DNA from: Devosia sp. YR412
Lineage (GTDB): Bacteria; Pseudomonadota; Alphaproteobacteria; Rhizobiales; Devosiaceae
Length of the DNA: 64,000 bases
Assembly (NCBI RefSeq): GCF_900110945.1
Contig: NZ_FOFL01000001.1
Span: 62,001 to 126,000 of the forward strand
Direction of reading: 5' to 3'
The notes beneath the pieces are model-generated. The model ran no database searches, had not been told where the DNA came from, and saw only the letters and a list, made by a program, of their open reading frames with translations. Both the position numbers and the translations under genes were made by a program. This document shows, in pieces, positions 7,494 to 17,316 of the stretch. The stretch's first letter is position 1, and every line of letters starts with the position of its first letter.

Positions 7494-7817
7494 ATGAAAG
7501 ATATCAGGCGCCCAATGATCAATGATGCGTTGCGGCTGCTGCGTCTTTATGTCGGTCTGTCGCAGAAGCAACTTTCCGAAAGAATTGAAATTTCTCAGTC
7601 AATGATTTCAGACGTCGAAAAGGGAAACAAATCTGTCTCCATGGAACTTCTAGAGAAATACAGTTCTAACTTAAATATTAGGATGTCAGAGCTTCTTTTT
7701 TTTGCGGAGGAAATTAATGACGGATCGTTTTTGACGCGAGGAAAGCTGATCGTGGCGCCACGTGTTATTGCGCTTCTTGATCGACTAGCGCCAACTGAAA
7801 TATCAGATGCCACGTAG
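7494..7817 (+). CDS. Cro/C1-type HTH regulator of retron locus
   Basis: The start is ATG 7494, with an AAGGAAG site four bases upstream. The 107-residue product has one XRE-type helix-turn-helix near the N-terminus (about residues 7-62: LRLYVGLSQKQLSERIEISQ, then SMISDVEKG) and a C-terminal extension of about 45 residues. It overlaps the reverse-transcriptase start by 11 bases, so the two are translationally coupled. HTH-associated retrons are a described class (type VI in the published scheme, from memory), in which the HTH protein is the accessory component. It may also autoregulate through the inverted repeat at 7044-7077. AT content is higher than in flanking genes, a sign of transfer. 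Confidence 0.8.
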   Translation: MKDIRRPMINDALRLLRLYVGLSQKQLSERIEISQSMISDVEKGNKSVSMELLEKYSSNLNIRMSELLFFAEEINDGSFLTRGKLIVAPRVIALLDRLAPTEISDAT

Positions 7818-8853
7818 AGCTCCGGCAAAGTCGGAACGCTACCAACTTCATCGCTCTCCGTTGGCCCAGCGCCCCACTCAGCGAGACATAGCAAAACTCC
7901 TCGGAGAGACGCGAGACGACCTTCGCCGGCTGGTCAACTATAAAGAAGAATTTGTCCAACGTCGGAAAATTGAGAGCGTTAAGAGCGGAAAGATAAGAGA
8001 ACTGGCTTACCCTGTAGGGAGACTGCGGGGTGTTCATGAGCGGCTAAAATTCCACCTGAACAAAATAAAACAGCCAAGTTATTTATTCAGTCCTCGCCGT
8101 GGATTCGGTCAAAGGGACAATGCTGCCTATCACATTAGGCAGGATCAGTTCTTAACCCTCGATCTAAAGCAGTTCTATCCTTCCACCTCTGGAGCCATCA
8201 TAAAACGCTGGCTCTGGGAAGACCTTGGAATGCCGGAAGATGTGGCTGGCCTGCTTATGCACCTCGTTACGGTGGACGAAAAAGCTTCGCTGGGATCGCC
8301 CGTAACTCCAGTACTATGCAGTCTTATCCATCGGAAAATGTTCGACCGGATTGCGGAGATTTGCGATGCGCGGGGTCTGCGGTACTCAGTCTGGGTTGAC
8401 GACCTGACGATTTCAGGTCGCTTCGTACCTGGGGACGTGTTGATGCAGGTGCGTGACATCATTCGAACCTCTGGGCTTCGCTCTCATAAAATAAAATTTA
8501 GGACGGGCAGCCGTCCAGTTTTCATTACTGGAATTGGGGTAGTTGGACCACATTTGGTGGCGCCCAATACTCTTCATTTGCGCATCCAGGCCGGTTGGGC
8601 TGACTATCATGATGCCGTCACCGACGACGAAAAAGATGCTGCCTGTCAGACCCTCCTCTCATTCTTGGGCACACTTCGGCACATTTCTGGCCGTAAATCC
8701 AAAGCGGGCCAGAAGGTGGCAGATCAGATGAATGCTCTTCGCATGGAACGTGAGGTACGGCAGAAATTCGCTATACAACTGGACAAGGAAAAAGCGGAGC
8801 TTCGCGTCCAGACAAATTACTGCGCCGTCGAAGATTTGCCGTTCGACCTCTAA
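7807..8853 (+). CDS. Retron-type reverse transcriptase
   Basis: A 348-residue stand-alone reverse transcriptase that would synthesise msDNA from its cognate RNA. Visible motifs: the retron-specific NAxxH (NAAYH, residues 105-109); motif A LTLDLKQFYPS with catalytic Asp119; motif B GSPVTPVLCSL (163-173); motif C YSVWVDDLTISG with the Asp pair 198-199; and ITG (240-242) at the place of the retron VTG triplet. The tyrosine of the usual YxDD box is tryptophan (WVDD), which is unusual. Length is normal for retron RTs; there is no intron maturase or integrase domain, arguing against a group II intron or diversity-generating element. Codon use is less GC-rich than in neighbours. An HNH nuclease gene follows after about 40 bases. 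Confidence 0.9.
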   Translation: MPRRAPAKSERYQLHRSPLAQRPTQRDIAKLLGETRDDLRRLVNYKEEFVQRRKIESVKSGKIRELAYPVGRLRGVHERLKFHLNKIKQPSYLFSPRRGFGQRDNAAYHIRQDQFLTLDLKQFYPSTSGAIIKRWLWEDLGMPEDVAGLLMHLVTVDEKASLGSPVTPVLCSLIHRKMFDRIAEICDARGLRYSVWVDDLTISGRFVPGDVLMQVRDIIRTSGLRSHKIKFRTGSRPVFITGIGVVGPHLVAPNTLHLRIQAGWADYHDAVTDDEKDAACQTLLSFLGTLRHISGRKSKAGQKVADQMNALRMEREVRQKFAIQLDKEKAELRVQTNYCAVEDLPFDL

Positions 8854-8892
8854 TAGAGCTCGTATTGTGCGATATCACGTGGAGTCAGAGAA

Positions 8893-9801
8893 TTGACCTT
8901 CGGCGTTTTCATTCATCGTGCCGACTCCATCTACGACGACAGCCCCGCCACCCAATACCAATTCCCCAAGCCCTATCTCGAACGCGCATCGGCCACTGTT
9001 GACGACTGGATCGTCTATTACGAGCCGGTGAAGGTTCGGGGCTCGAAGGGCTATTACGCCATTGCGCGGGTGTCGCAGATCGTGCCGGATCCGACGGCTG
9101 CCAATATGTATCTGGCGCTGATCGAGCCGGGTTCCTATCTCGAATTTCCAAATCCGGTGCCCTTTGATGATGGCATCGGCCTCGTTGAAACCGGCCTGCT
9201 GAACGAACAAGGCCGAATTTCTGGCCGGGCGCAGGCCGCGGTTCGCCCGATTTCGCCCAAAGACTTCGATCGCATCCTGATGCGCGGGCTGGCCGAGGAT
9301 CATCCGCTACTGCCGCGGATCGGCACGGTAGAACCGGCGCTGGACTGGGGCGTGGGCGAGCTGCCGCAGGCGCCTTTTGCTTATGAGCAGGAGCGCGAGC
9401 GGGTCGCTCAGATGACGACGCGGGTGGTGCGGGATCGGGTGTTTCGGCGGGTGGTGCTGCGCGCCTATGGCGAGCGTTGCGCGGTAACCGGGTTGAAGCT
9501 GATCAATGGCGGCGGGCGGGCCGAAGTGGCCGCCGCGCATATCCGGCCGGTGGAGCACAATGGGCCCGACATCATCAACAATGGCGTCGCGCTATCGGGC
9601 ACGGCGCATTGGATGTTTGATCGCGGTCTGATCGGCTTCAGTGATGATCTCGACATCATCATCTCGCGGCAGGTCAATGACCGCGACGGGGTGGAAAGCC
9701 TGATCAACAAGACCGGAAAGCTGATCGGGCCACTGGTGGAGCGAGATCGGCCGCATCCGGCGTTTCTGGCTTGGCATCGGGAGAACTGTTTCAAGGCGTA
9801 A
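8893..9801 (+). CDS. HNH endonuclease with N-terminal PUA/SRA-like domain
   Basis: Start TTG 8893, with GGAG eight bases upstream; 302 residues. The first 140 or so residues (FGVFIHRADSIYDD, DDWIVYYEPVKV, YLALIEPGSYLEF) look like the PUA/SRA/EVE-type base-reading domain found in McrA-like nucleases. The C-terminal 120 residues carry an HNH_2-type nuclease: AYGERCAVTG, AAAHIRPVEHNGPD, then NNGVALSGTAHWMFDRGL. Such two-domain proteins are likely modification-dependent or defence nucleases. It lies 39 bases after the reverse transcriptase on the same strand, yet its GC content is host-like, so it may be an older defence gene beside which the retron landed. Confidence 0.8.
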   Translation: MTFGVFIHRADSIYDDSPATQYQFPKPYLERASATVDDWIVYYEPVKVRGSKGYYAIARVSQIVPDPTAANMYLALIEPGSYLEFPNPVPFDDGIGLVETGLLNEQGRISGRAQAAVRPISPKDFDRILMRGLAEDHPLLPRIGTVEPALDWGVGELPQAPFAYEQERERVAQMTTRVVRDRVFRRVVLRAYGERCAVTGLKLINGGGRAEVAAAHIRPVEHNGPDIINNGVALSGTAHWMFDRGLIGFSDDLDIIISRQVNDRDGVESLINKTGKLIGPLVERDRPHPAFLAWHRENCFKA

Positions 9802-9816
9802 GCTGGTGGGTAAACA

Positions 9817-9934
9817 CACCCCCACCCGACCCCTTCGGGGCCACTCTCCCCACAAGGGGGAGGGATAAGCGGCATCGAGACCGCGGAGCCAGGGCTTCCC
9901 TCCCCCTTGTGGGGAGGGATTGAGGGTGGGGGGT
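9817..9934. repeat. Convergent-gene intergenic repeat, copy A
   Basis: About 118 bp, beginning with CCCCCACCCGACCCCTTCGG and containing CCCCACAAGGGGGAGGGAT; it ends with the reverse-complement arm TTGTGGGGAGGG and GGTGGGG. The two arms can fold into a long imperfect hairpin. The same family recurs at 14914-15042, 22713-22829, 36570-36701 and 62991-63124. This copy lies between the HNH gene (+) and a small minus-strand gene, both of which end toward it. Confidence 0.85.
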
Positions 9935-9967
9935 GTTGTTGGCAGTGTCTTGCCCGCCACCGGGTCA

Positions 9968-10080
9968 CCCCGGCCTTGAGCCGGGGCCCAGCTCGAGATG
10001 GTTGGGCGGCCGCTAGGTGGGTCGGCTGGTTTGGGGGCTGAGCTGAAATCTCAGGATGGATCCCGGCTCAAGGCCGGGAT
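9968..10080. repeat. Pair of REP-like hairpins in opposite orientation
   Basis: CCCCGGC-CTTGA-GCCGGGG at 9968-9986 and ATCCCGGC-TCAAG-GCCGGGAT at 10060-10080 are two short palindromes sharing the core CGGCTCAAGGCCG in opposite orientations, separated by about 75 bp. The arrangement is that of a bacterial interspersed mosaic element. It shares the convergent intergenic region with copy A of the longer repeat. Confidence 0.65.
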
Positions 10081-10100
10081 GACATCGGGGGTGGGGCGGC

Positions 10101-10346
10101 TCAGGTGAACTGAGAGCCGTCGATATAGAGATTGTCACGAACGAGAACGGGCGAAGAGACAGACTTCACCCAGATAGAGTGTCCTTGTCTGACATAGGCA
10201 ATAGCTTCGTCCTCGCTGGACGCATAGACCTTGTTGACCTTGTGGTGCTTAAGGTTGCCGTGCTTAGGGTCACCCAAAACATAGCGCCCGTCCCGGTCAA
10301 CATGGGCTGGCCACTTCTGGCCGCTAAAGAAGCGGTAGATCCGCAC
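10101..10346 (-). CDS. Small hypothetical protein downstream of lepA
   Basis: GTG start at 10346, one base after the lepA stop; 81 residues. The protein is soluble and basic in the middle (HGNLKHHKVNKVY), with no recognised domain; it begins RIYRFFSGQKWPAHVD. Its coding sequence is less GC-rich than lepA. The tight spacing suggests cotranscription with lepA. The GTG has only a weak ribosome site, so expression may depend on coupling. Confidence 0.5.
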   Translation of the reverse strand: MRIYRFFSGQKWPAHVDRDGRYVLGDPKHGNLKHHKVNKVYASSEDEAIAYVRQGHSIWVKSVSSPVLVRDNLYIDGSQFT

Positions 10347-10347
10347 C

Positions 10348-12165
<1,818 letters not shown>

Positions 12166-12267
12166 GGGGCCGCTGATAGCAGAAGCGGGGTGGGTGAGAA
12201 AGATGGTTTCCGCCAAGTTAACCGGCGTGATGCGGTGCCTTTTGGCGCGCTCGCGCGTTGGAGGCAC

Positions 12268-13128
12268 ATGCATAGTCATTTCAAGCTGATCGCCCTCGCC
12301 CCGCTGCTGCTCACCACGCCGGTGCTGGCGCAGGATTTCCTGACACCGCTGCAGGATATGGTGGACCAGTTCACACAAGGCAGCGAGCGGCCGAAACCGC
12401 CACAGAGCACAGCCCCGACACCGGCGGAAATTGCGCCGGTGCCGCGGCCACGGCCACCGGATTTGCCAAGCGCACCGGTGGTGACGCCGCCGGTGGTGGC
12501 GGAGGAGGAAGGGGCGCCGGAGACGCCTGCACCGGAGCCTGAGCCCATTGCGAGTACCGAGCGCGATCGCGTCTACCAGGTCGCCTGTCCGGCGGTAATC
12601 CAGGGGTTGGTCGAGGCAGAAATGGCGCCGCCGCTGAGTGAGGGGATCTGTGGTGAACACTCGCCGCTGGTGGTGACGGCAGTATTGAGCCGGGGACGGA
12701 TGGTGCCGCTGTCCAGTCCGGTGACGACCAATTGCCAGATGGCCTCGGCGCTGCCCGACTGGGTGGCGGATGTCGATGGCTATGCCGAGGCGATGCTGGA
12801 GAGCCGATTGGCTAGCGTTGATACCGGCACCAGCTATATGTGCCGGGCGCGCAATGGCGGTGACGAGGCGTCTATCTCAGAGCACGGCTTTGCCAATGCG
12901 GTGGATGTGACCGGGTTCACGCTGGAGGATGGGCGCAAGATTGGCGTCGAGGCGGATTGGGCCAAGGCCACGGCGCCGGAAGGCCGGTTGCTGCGGCTGG
13001 CGCATGACGCGGCCTGTGGCGGCTTTATGACGGTGCTGGGGCCGGAGGCCAATGCCGAGCACCATGATCACCTGCATCTTGATCTCGGGTGCCATGGCGA
13101 GAGCTGTCAGGCGCGGATTTGCGAGTGA
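12268..13128 (+). CDS. Extensin-family secreted protein
   Basis: The start is ATG 12268, with a GGAGG site three to four bases upstream; 286 residues. Order of parts: signal peptide (residues 1-20, ending VLAQ); a spacer; a Pro-rich low-complexity linker (about residues 45-95); then the extensin-like C-terminal domain with several Cys, the [14 protein letters not shown] motif and the [10 protein letters not shown] metal-site-like motif near the end. The domain belongs to the peptidase-M15-like fold, so a periplasmic peptidoglycan-related role is likely but unproven. It is transcribed divergently from lepA. Confidence 0.87.
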   Translation: MHSHFKLIALAPLLLTTPVLAQDFLTPLQDMVDQFTQGSERPKPPQSTAPTPAEIAPVPRPRPPDLPSAPVVTPPVVAEEEGAPETPAPEPEPIASTERDRVYQVACPAVIQGLVEAEMAPPLSEGICGEHSPLVVTAVLSRGRMVPLSSPVTTNCQMASALPDWVADVDGYAEAMLESRLASVDTGTSYMCRARNGGDEASISEHGFANAVDVTGFTLEDGRKIGVEADWAKATAPEGRLLRLAHDAACGGFMTVLGPEANAEHHDHLHLDLGCHGESCQARICE

Positions 13129-13132
13129 AGCC

Positions 13133-13154
13133 ACCCTCGGGCGAGCCCGAGGGT
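13133..13154. terminator. Bidirectional hairpin between convergent genes
   Basis: ACCCTCGGGC (13133-13142) pairs with GCCCGAGGGT (13145-13154), a ten-base perfect stem with a very short loop. It fills the 39-bp gap between the extensin-family gene (+) and a secreted-protein gene (-). No long T-run follows. Confidence 0.6.
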
Positions 13155-13167
13155 GATGTGGGTGCGG

Positions 13168-13665
13168 CTACTGCGCGGGAACGGCAGGCGTAGCGGGCGC
13201 AGCTGGAGTGGCTGCCGCCGCTGGAACCGCTGGCGTTGCGGCGGTGGCTGGGTCAGCCGGTGCCGCGGCAGACTGCGCCTTGTAAATCGCGGTCACGGCG
13301 TCGACGCTGATGCGGTCGGTGCTGCCATCGGTGCAATCCGGCGTGGTTTTTTCGACGTCGGCCTTGACCTGGGCATAGGCTGAGGCGGATGCGGCGGCAT
13401 CCATGCTGAGTGCGGTTTCGAGGCGGGTGCGATCGGCGGCCATGCCTTCCAGCACGTCCGGCTCGACCGACACCGAGCAGAGCTCGATCACCGCCTGGGT
13501 GGCATAAAAGCCGGTCAGCATATTGGCCTGCTTGGGCGAGGTATTGAGCGTCGCGGCCGGGTCGATGACGATGTCGGACGCCGCCGGTGGCGCCACGGCC
13601 TCCTGGGCAATGACGCTGCCGGTGAGAAGAGCCAGGGTGGCCAGTGCGGCGAGGGATCGGATCAT
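13168..13665 (-). CDS. Secreted hypothetical protein with Ala/Pro-rich tail
   Basis: 165 residues with a signal peptide (MIRSLAALATLALLTGSVIA), a central domain of about 95 residues with two Cys (ELCSVSV, TPDCTDG) that could form a disulfide, and a C-terminal tail of about 35 residues made of Ala/Pro/Val repeats (TPAVPAAAATPAAPATPAV). The tail looks like a wall-spanning or flexible linker. No known family. It converges on the extensin-family gene. Confidence 0.7.
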   Translation of the reverse strand: MIRSLAALATLALLTGSVIAQEAVAPPAASDIVIDPAATLNTSPKQANMLTGFYATQAVIELCSVSVEPDVLEGMAADRTRLETALSMDAAASASAYAQVKADVEKTTPDCTDGSTDRISVDAVTAIYKAQSAAAPADPATAATPAVPAAAATPAAPATPAVPAQ

Positions 13666-13724
13666 CGGGAGCTCCTTGAAGGGCGGGATTTTCTATCCCT
13701 CTCTTCAAAGGCCCGATTGTGGCC

Positions 13725-13871
13725 TCAGCACGGCGCGCGGTCGCGCGAGGGGTGATGCGCCGGCAGATCCGCCCAGTCGTGCAGGGACATGCTGTCTGGA
13801 TCGAGCGTGGTCCGCTCGGTGGACAGCATGACCGCGACGAGGCGGTGGAACAGTTTGAGCAGATTTGACAT
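13725..13871 (-). CDS. 48-residue DUF1127-like protein paired with LysR gene
   Basis: The start is ATG 13871, preceded by a strong AAGGAGG site six to seven bases upstream; longer in-frame starts have none. The 48-residue product has an amphipathic basic N-terminus (MSNLLKLFHRLVAV) and a C-terminal SLHDWADLPAHHP motif. It resembles very small DUF1127-type proteins of Rhizobiales. It is divergent from a LysR regulator 104 bases away, the same layout as the DUF1127/LysR pair at 53.7-54.9 kb. Confidence 0.65.
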   Translation of the reverse strand: MSNLLKLFHRLVAVMLSTERTTLDPDSMSLHDWADLPAHHPSRDRAPC

Positions 13872-13974
13872 TTTGTGCCTCCTTTCGGGTCGTATTGACG
13901 GCATGTGCCTGATATGCGCTTGCGCTGCGGGCATCACAATGGACAAGGTTACGCGATCATTGTAGAAAATCTAT

Positions 13975-14889
13975 ATGGCTTCACCCTTTCCCATTCCGCT
14001 CAATGCGTTGCGCGCCATCGAGATCGTCGCCCGACGCGGCGCGCTAGCGCCGGCAGCCGAAGAATTGGGCGTGACCATTGGCGCGGTCAGCCAGCATTTG
14101 CGCCGCGCCGAGGAGCGGTTGGGCATGGAATTGTTCGAGCGCACCTCGGCTGGGCTCCGGCCGACACCGGGCTTGCGGGCCGTGCTGCCGCAACTGACCT
14201 CCGGTTTTGCCGCGTTGCAGGACGGGCTGGCGGCGCTCAAGGGGACCGACGAGGGCGTGCTGAACCTGACGGTGGGCAGCGTCTTTGCCTCGCGTTGGCT
14301 GATCTGGCGCATCAACAAGTTCACCGCGCTCCATCCCGATGTAGAGGTGCGGCTTAATGTGACGGCCACCATGCTCGACCTCAGCCGGCCCGATGTGGAC
14401 TGCGGCATCCGCTATGGCCATGGCAATTGGGCGGGGCTCAATGCCGAGCTGATCGGCGGCACCCAATATCAGCCGGTCTGCGCGCCACCGGTGGCGAAGC
14501 TCCTGAAGCGCCCGGAGGATCTGGCGCAGGTGCCGGTGATCCAGGACGAGACCACCATGTTGAGCTGGGAGGCCTGGCGCGCCGAGGTGGGGCTCGATCC
14601 AGCGCTGAAGCTGGCGGTGGGTCCGACCTATAGCGATGCCTCGCTGGCGGTGGATGCGGCGATTTCCGAACAGGGCGTGCTGATGATGGCTGACATGATG
14701 AGCGCCGATGCGGTGAGCGACGGTCGGCTGGTGCGCCCCTTCGAGCAGCCGGTGGAAGGGCCCCAGGGCTATTACCTGGTGACGGCCAAGGGGCGTCGTG
14801 AAACGCACAAGCTGCGGGCGTTTCGCGAGTGGTTGAAGGTGGAAGTGCCGGCCAGTGTGCACGGCTACGTGCATCAAAGCAGGGGGTAG
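13975..14889 (+). CDS. LysR-family regulator (GcvA-like)
   Basis: A 304-residue LysR-type activator or repressor. The N-terminal winged HTH (about residues 8-66: LNALRAIEIVARRGALAPAA, then EELGVTIGAVSQHLRRAEE) is followed by a substrate-binding domain of the GcvA class (LNLTVGSVFASRWLIWRINK, DVDCGIRYGHGNW, VDAAISEQGVLMM). A probable target is the divergent small DUF1127-like gene. It is followed by copy B of the convergent repeat. The effector is unknown. Confidence 0.9.
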   Translation: MASPFPIPLNALRAIEIVARRGALAPAAEELGVTIGAVSQHLRRAEERLGMELFERTSAGLRPTPGLRAVLPQLTSGFAALQDGLAALKGTDEGVLNLTVGSVFASRWLIWRINKFTALHPDVEVRLNVTATMLDLSRPDVDCGIRYGHGNWAGLNAELIGGTQYQPVCAPPVAKLLKRPEDLAQVPVIQDETTMLSWEAWRAEVGLDPALKLAVGPTYSDASLAVDAAISEQGVLMMADMMSADAVSDGRLVRPFEQPVEGPQGYYLVTAKGRRETHKLRAFREWLKVEVPASVHGYVHQSRG

Positions 14890-14913
14890 CAGGCTGCGGC
14901 TTGTACGGCGCGT

Positions 14914-15042
14914 ACCCCCCCACCCGACCCCCTTTGGGGCCACCCTCCCTACAAGGGGGAGGGATAAGAAAGATCGAGGCCGCTGAACTCACAATTCCCT
15001 CCCCTGAATGGGGAGGGTGGCCCGGAGGGGTCGGGTGGGGTG
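14914..15042. repeat. Convergent-gene intergenic repeat, copy B
   Basis: About 129 bp with the family arms: CCCCCCCACCCGACCCCC at the left, CTACAAGGGGGAGGGAT, then CCCCTGAATGGGGAGGGTGG and GGGGTCGGGTGGGG at the right. It lies between the LysR gene (+) and the repeat-protein gene (-), which converge on it. Confidence 0.85.
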
Positions 15043-15107
15043 ATGGCTGGGCACCGTGCCGAAACAAAGAAAGGACCCAGCCGGGAGGAGACGGCTGGTC
15101 CTGGGCG

Positions 15108-17273
15108 CTAGATCACCACTGGATCAATGAACAGGGTCAGTATGCCAGCCTGGACGGTGGCGCCTATCACCTGATCGAGCGGGATTTCCGCGCCGTCGAG
15201 GACGGCCGAAATGGCCGGATTGGCTTCTAGAGCCGATTGCAGATTGCCCACCTGCGGATCGACGAGGTTGCGCTCGCAGCCTTCGATGCGGACCAGTTCG
15301 AGGCTCTTGGCGCTGGCGATGGTTGCGGCAGAGGCCGGACTGCCCTGGGCGAGGGCCAGCACGCCGATGTCGCAGTCGAGCGCGGCGATATTGAAGCTTT
15401 TGCCGGCCGAGGCAGAGGAAGTGGTGCCGATCGAGCCCGTGGCCGTGGCATCGGTGCGCGTGCCGGGAACGCTGGTGCCGGCACTAGTATTGCCGGTCCC
15501 ACTATTGCCGCCGCCGGTGGCCCCGCCGCCCGTAGAGCCGCCGGATGTGCCGGTTCCGCCATTGCCACCATTACTGCCGCCGGTGCCTGAACCAGTTCCA
15601 GTTCCAGTTCCAGTTCCAGTTTCAGTTCCACCGGTACCGGTGCCTGTTCCTGTGCCGCCAGTGCCAGTGCCGCCGGTATCGCCTCCGCCAGCCGTGCCAC
15701 CCGTTCCACCAGTCCCGCCTGTGCCGGTACCTGTCGCTGGGGTGGTGCCAAGACTGATATCGGCAAGGTCGCCGACGCTGACATCGGCCAGCGTGCCGTC
15801 ATTGTCGAGCAGGCGGACTTCGACGGCCGTCTGCAGGCTTTCCGGCAGCAGGTCGAGGTCGATCTCGGCCAGTTCCTGGTCGGATAGCAGGTCGAGGTTG
15901 AGATTGGCGAGATCGCCAGCACTGAGGTCGGCCAGATCGCCACCGGTGCCGAGCAGGCGCAGGATCACCTGCGTACGCAGCGCTTCGGGCAGGAGGTTGA
16001 GGTCGAGTTCGGCCAGCTCTTCATTGCTCAGCGCATCGATATCAATGGCGCCGAGATTGCCCGCATCGACATCGGCCAGATTGCCATTGGCGCCGCCAAG
16101 GCGAATTTCGACTTCGTTGCGCAGCGCTTCCGCCAGCAGGTCGAGGTTGATCTGGGCCAGCTGCATGTCGGTCAGGGCGCTGATGTCGAGCGTGCCAAGA
16201 TCGCCGAGGTTCAGCGCCAGCACCTCATTGTCATTGCCCAACAGGCGCAGCTGGACCGCGGTGCGCAGCTCGGCCGGCAGGAGGTCCAGATCGATCAGCG
16301 CCAGTTCGGCATCGGTCATGGCATCGACATTAAGATTGGCGAGATCGGGCACATTGAGGTCAACCAGATTGCCTCCATTGCCGAGCAATGCCAGGTCGAT
16401 CGTGTCATCGAGCACGATGACCTGCGTGGCGCCGTTTTCGGCGACCTGCACGGCCAGCACGTCGGAGAGGTCGACGCCCTGATTGCCGAGGATCGAGCCC
16501 AAGACATCGCTGCCATTCAGAGCCTCGAGCAATTCGTCGCGGCCGGCAGAATCGAGGTCGAGATTGGCCTGCAGATTGGCCAGGCCTTCGCTGCCGAGCA
16601 GGTCGCCGACGCCGATAATGGAGACATTGCGGTCATCGATCGTCGCATCGAGGTCGATGTCGGCAAGGTTGGGCGTATTGACCAGGCCGAGCAGCGCATC
16701 GGCACGCGGCGCGTCGCCACCGATGGCGCCAAGGCGGATATCGCCGGTGATCAGATTGTTGCTGCCGCCGGAGGCCGGGGCGCTATTGCCGACATTGACG
16801 CCGACGCCCACACCGCTGCCGCCCGTCGGGCCGGGATTGAGCGTATCGATATCAATATCGATCAGATCGCCGCTGCCCATATTGGGATTATCGAGCGCAT
16901 TGTTGAAGGCGTCGAGATCAATCAGGCTGCCGCCATTGGGGCCGGTGCTAGGCCGCGTATCGCCGATGTCGATATCGACGAGATTGTTGCTGGAGCCCGA
17001 GCCGCCAGCGCTGCCACCGGCATCGACACTGATGCCGCCGCCATTGCCACCGACATTGGCGCCAGCACCGACATTGAGCCCATTGCTGCCACCGGCACTG
17101 ACGCCAGCGTCAATGCCCAGCCCATTGCCGGTGCCGACATTGACGCCGACGCCAAGACCGGAATCGCCGCCGACATTGAGGTTGAGCCCGAGGCCCTGTG
17201 CCTGGGCCAGCTGGGGGGCGGTGATGAGGGCAGCCGCGAGGGCCGCCGCCGAGATATAGCTCCTGGTACGCAT
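15108..17273 (-). CDS. Large secreted protein with 48-residue tandem repeats and Gly/Thr-rich linker
   Basis: 721 residues; ATG 17273 has an AAGGAGCG site upstream. Order: signal peptide (about 1-26, ending QLAQAQ); a Gly/Asn/Val-rich region (27-180); an Asp/Leu-rich region; about four tandem 48-residue units, each with the pattern LADxxxGDLAxLxLDxLSD, ELAEIDLDLLPEAL and RTxVxLRLLG; a Gly/Thr low-complexity linker; and a C-terminal domain of about 95 residues with two Cys (ALDCDIG, IEGCERN) ending LFIDPVVI. The acidic, Gly-rich repeats suggest a surface or matrix protein, possibly calcium-binding, but no family is recognised. No LPxTG or autotransporter barrel is seen. Confidence 0.75.
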   Translation of the reverse strand: MRTRSYISAAALAAALITAPQLAQAQGLGLNLNVGGDSGLGVGVNVGTGNGLGIDAGVSAGGSNGLNVGAGANVGGNGGGISVDAGGSAGGSGSSNNLVDIDIGDTRPSTGPNGGSLIDLDAFNNALDNPNMGSGDLIDIDIDTLNPGPTGGSGVGVGVNVGNSAPASGGSNNLITGDIRLGAIGGDAPRADALLGLVNTPNLADIDLDATIDDRNVSIIGVGDLLGSEGLANLQANLDLDSAGRDELLEALNGSDVLGSILGNQGVDLSDVLAVQVAENGATQVIVLDDTIDLALLGNGGNLVDLNVPDLANLNVDAMTDAELALIDLDLLPAELRTAVQLRLLGNDNEVLALNLGDLGTLDISALTDMQLAQINLDLLAEALRNEVEIRLGGANGNLADVDAGNLGAIDIDALSNEELAELDLNLLPEALRTQVILRLLGTGGDLADLSAGDLANLNLDLLSDQELAEIDLDLLPESLQTAVEVRLLDNDGTLADVSVGDLADISLGTTPATGTGTGGTGGTGGTAGGGDTGGTGTGGTGTGTGTGGTETGTGTGTGTGSGTGGSNGGNGGTGTSGGSTGGGATGGGNSGTGNTSAGTSVPGTRTDATATGSIGTTSSASAGKSFNIAALDCDIGVLALAQGSPASAATIASAKSLELVRIEGCERNLVDPQVGNLQSALEANPAISAVLDGAEIPLDQVIGATVQAGILTLFIDPVVI
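15592..15630. repeat. Hexanucleotide tandem repeat inside the repeat-protein gene
   Basis: About 6.5 copies of CCAGTT with one substitution. On the minus strand it encodes alternating Gly-Thr in the linker of the large secreted protein. Because the unit is six bases, slippage would change linker length without breaking the frame. Confidence 0.8.
15760..16380 (-). repeat. Four tandem 144-bp coding repeats
   Basis: The central part of the large secreted protein is built from about 4.2 units of 48 residues (144 bp), boundaries approximate. Each unit contains a DLDLLPEALRT-like core. The units have diverged at DNA level, so they are an old duplication rather than a recent expansion. Confidence 0.75.
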
Positions 17274-17316
17274 TGTCCGCTCCTTGAAACAAGTGGAGCG
17301 TCAACGCGGAAAATAG

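Noticed and set aside
7807-8853. Group II intron or diversity-generating reverse transcriptase
   Set aside because: No maturase, HNH fusion, template/variable repeats or intron domain V/VI seen; NAxxH and the coupled HTH gene point to a retron.
15211-16482. 423-codon rightward open frame rich in Pro/Val/Ser/Arg
   Set aside because: It is the antisense shadow of the Gly/Asp/Leu repeats of the secreted protein; no ribosome site or signal.
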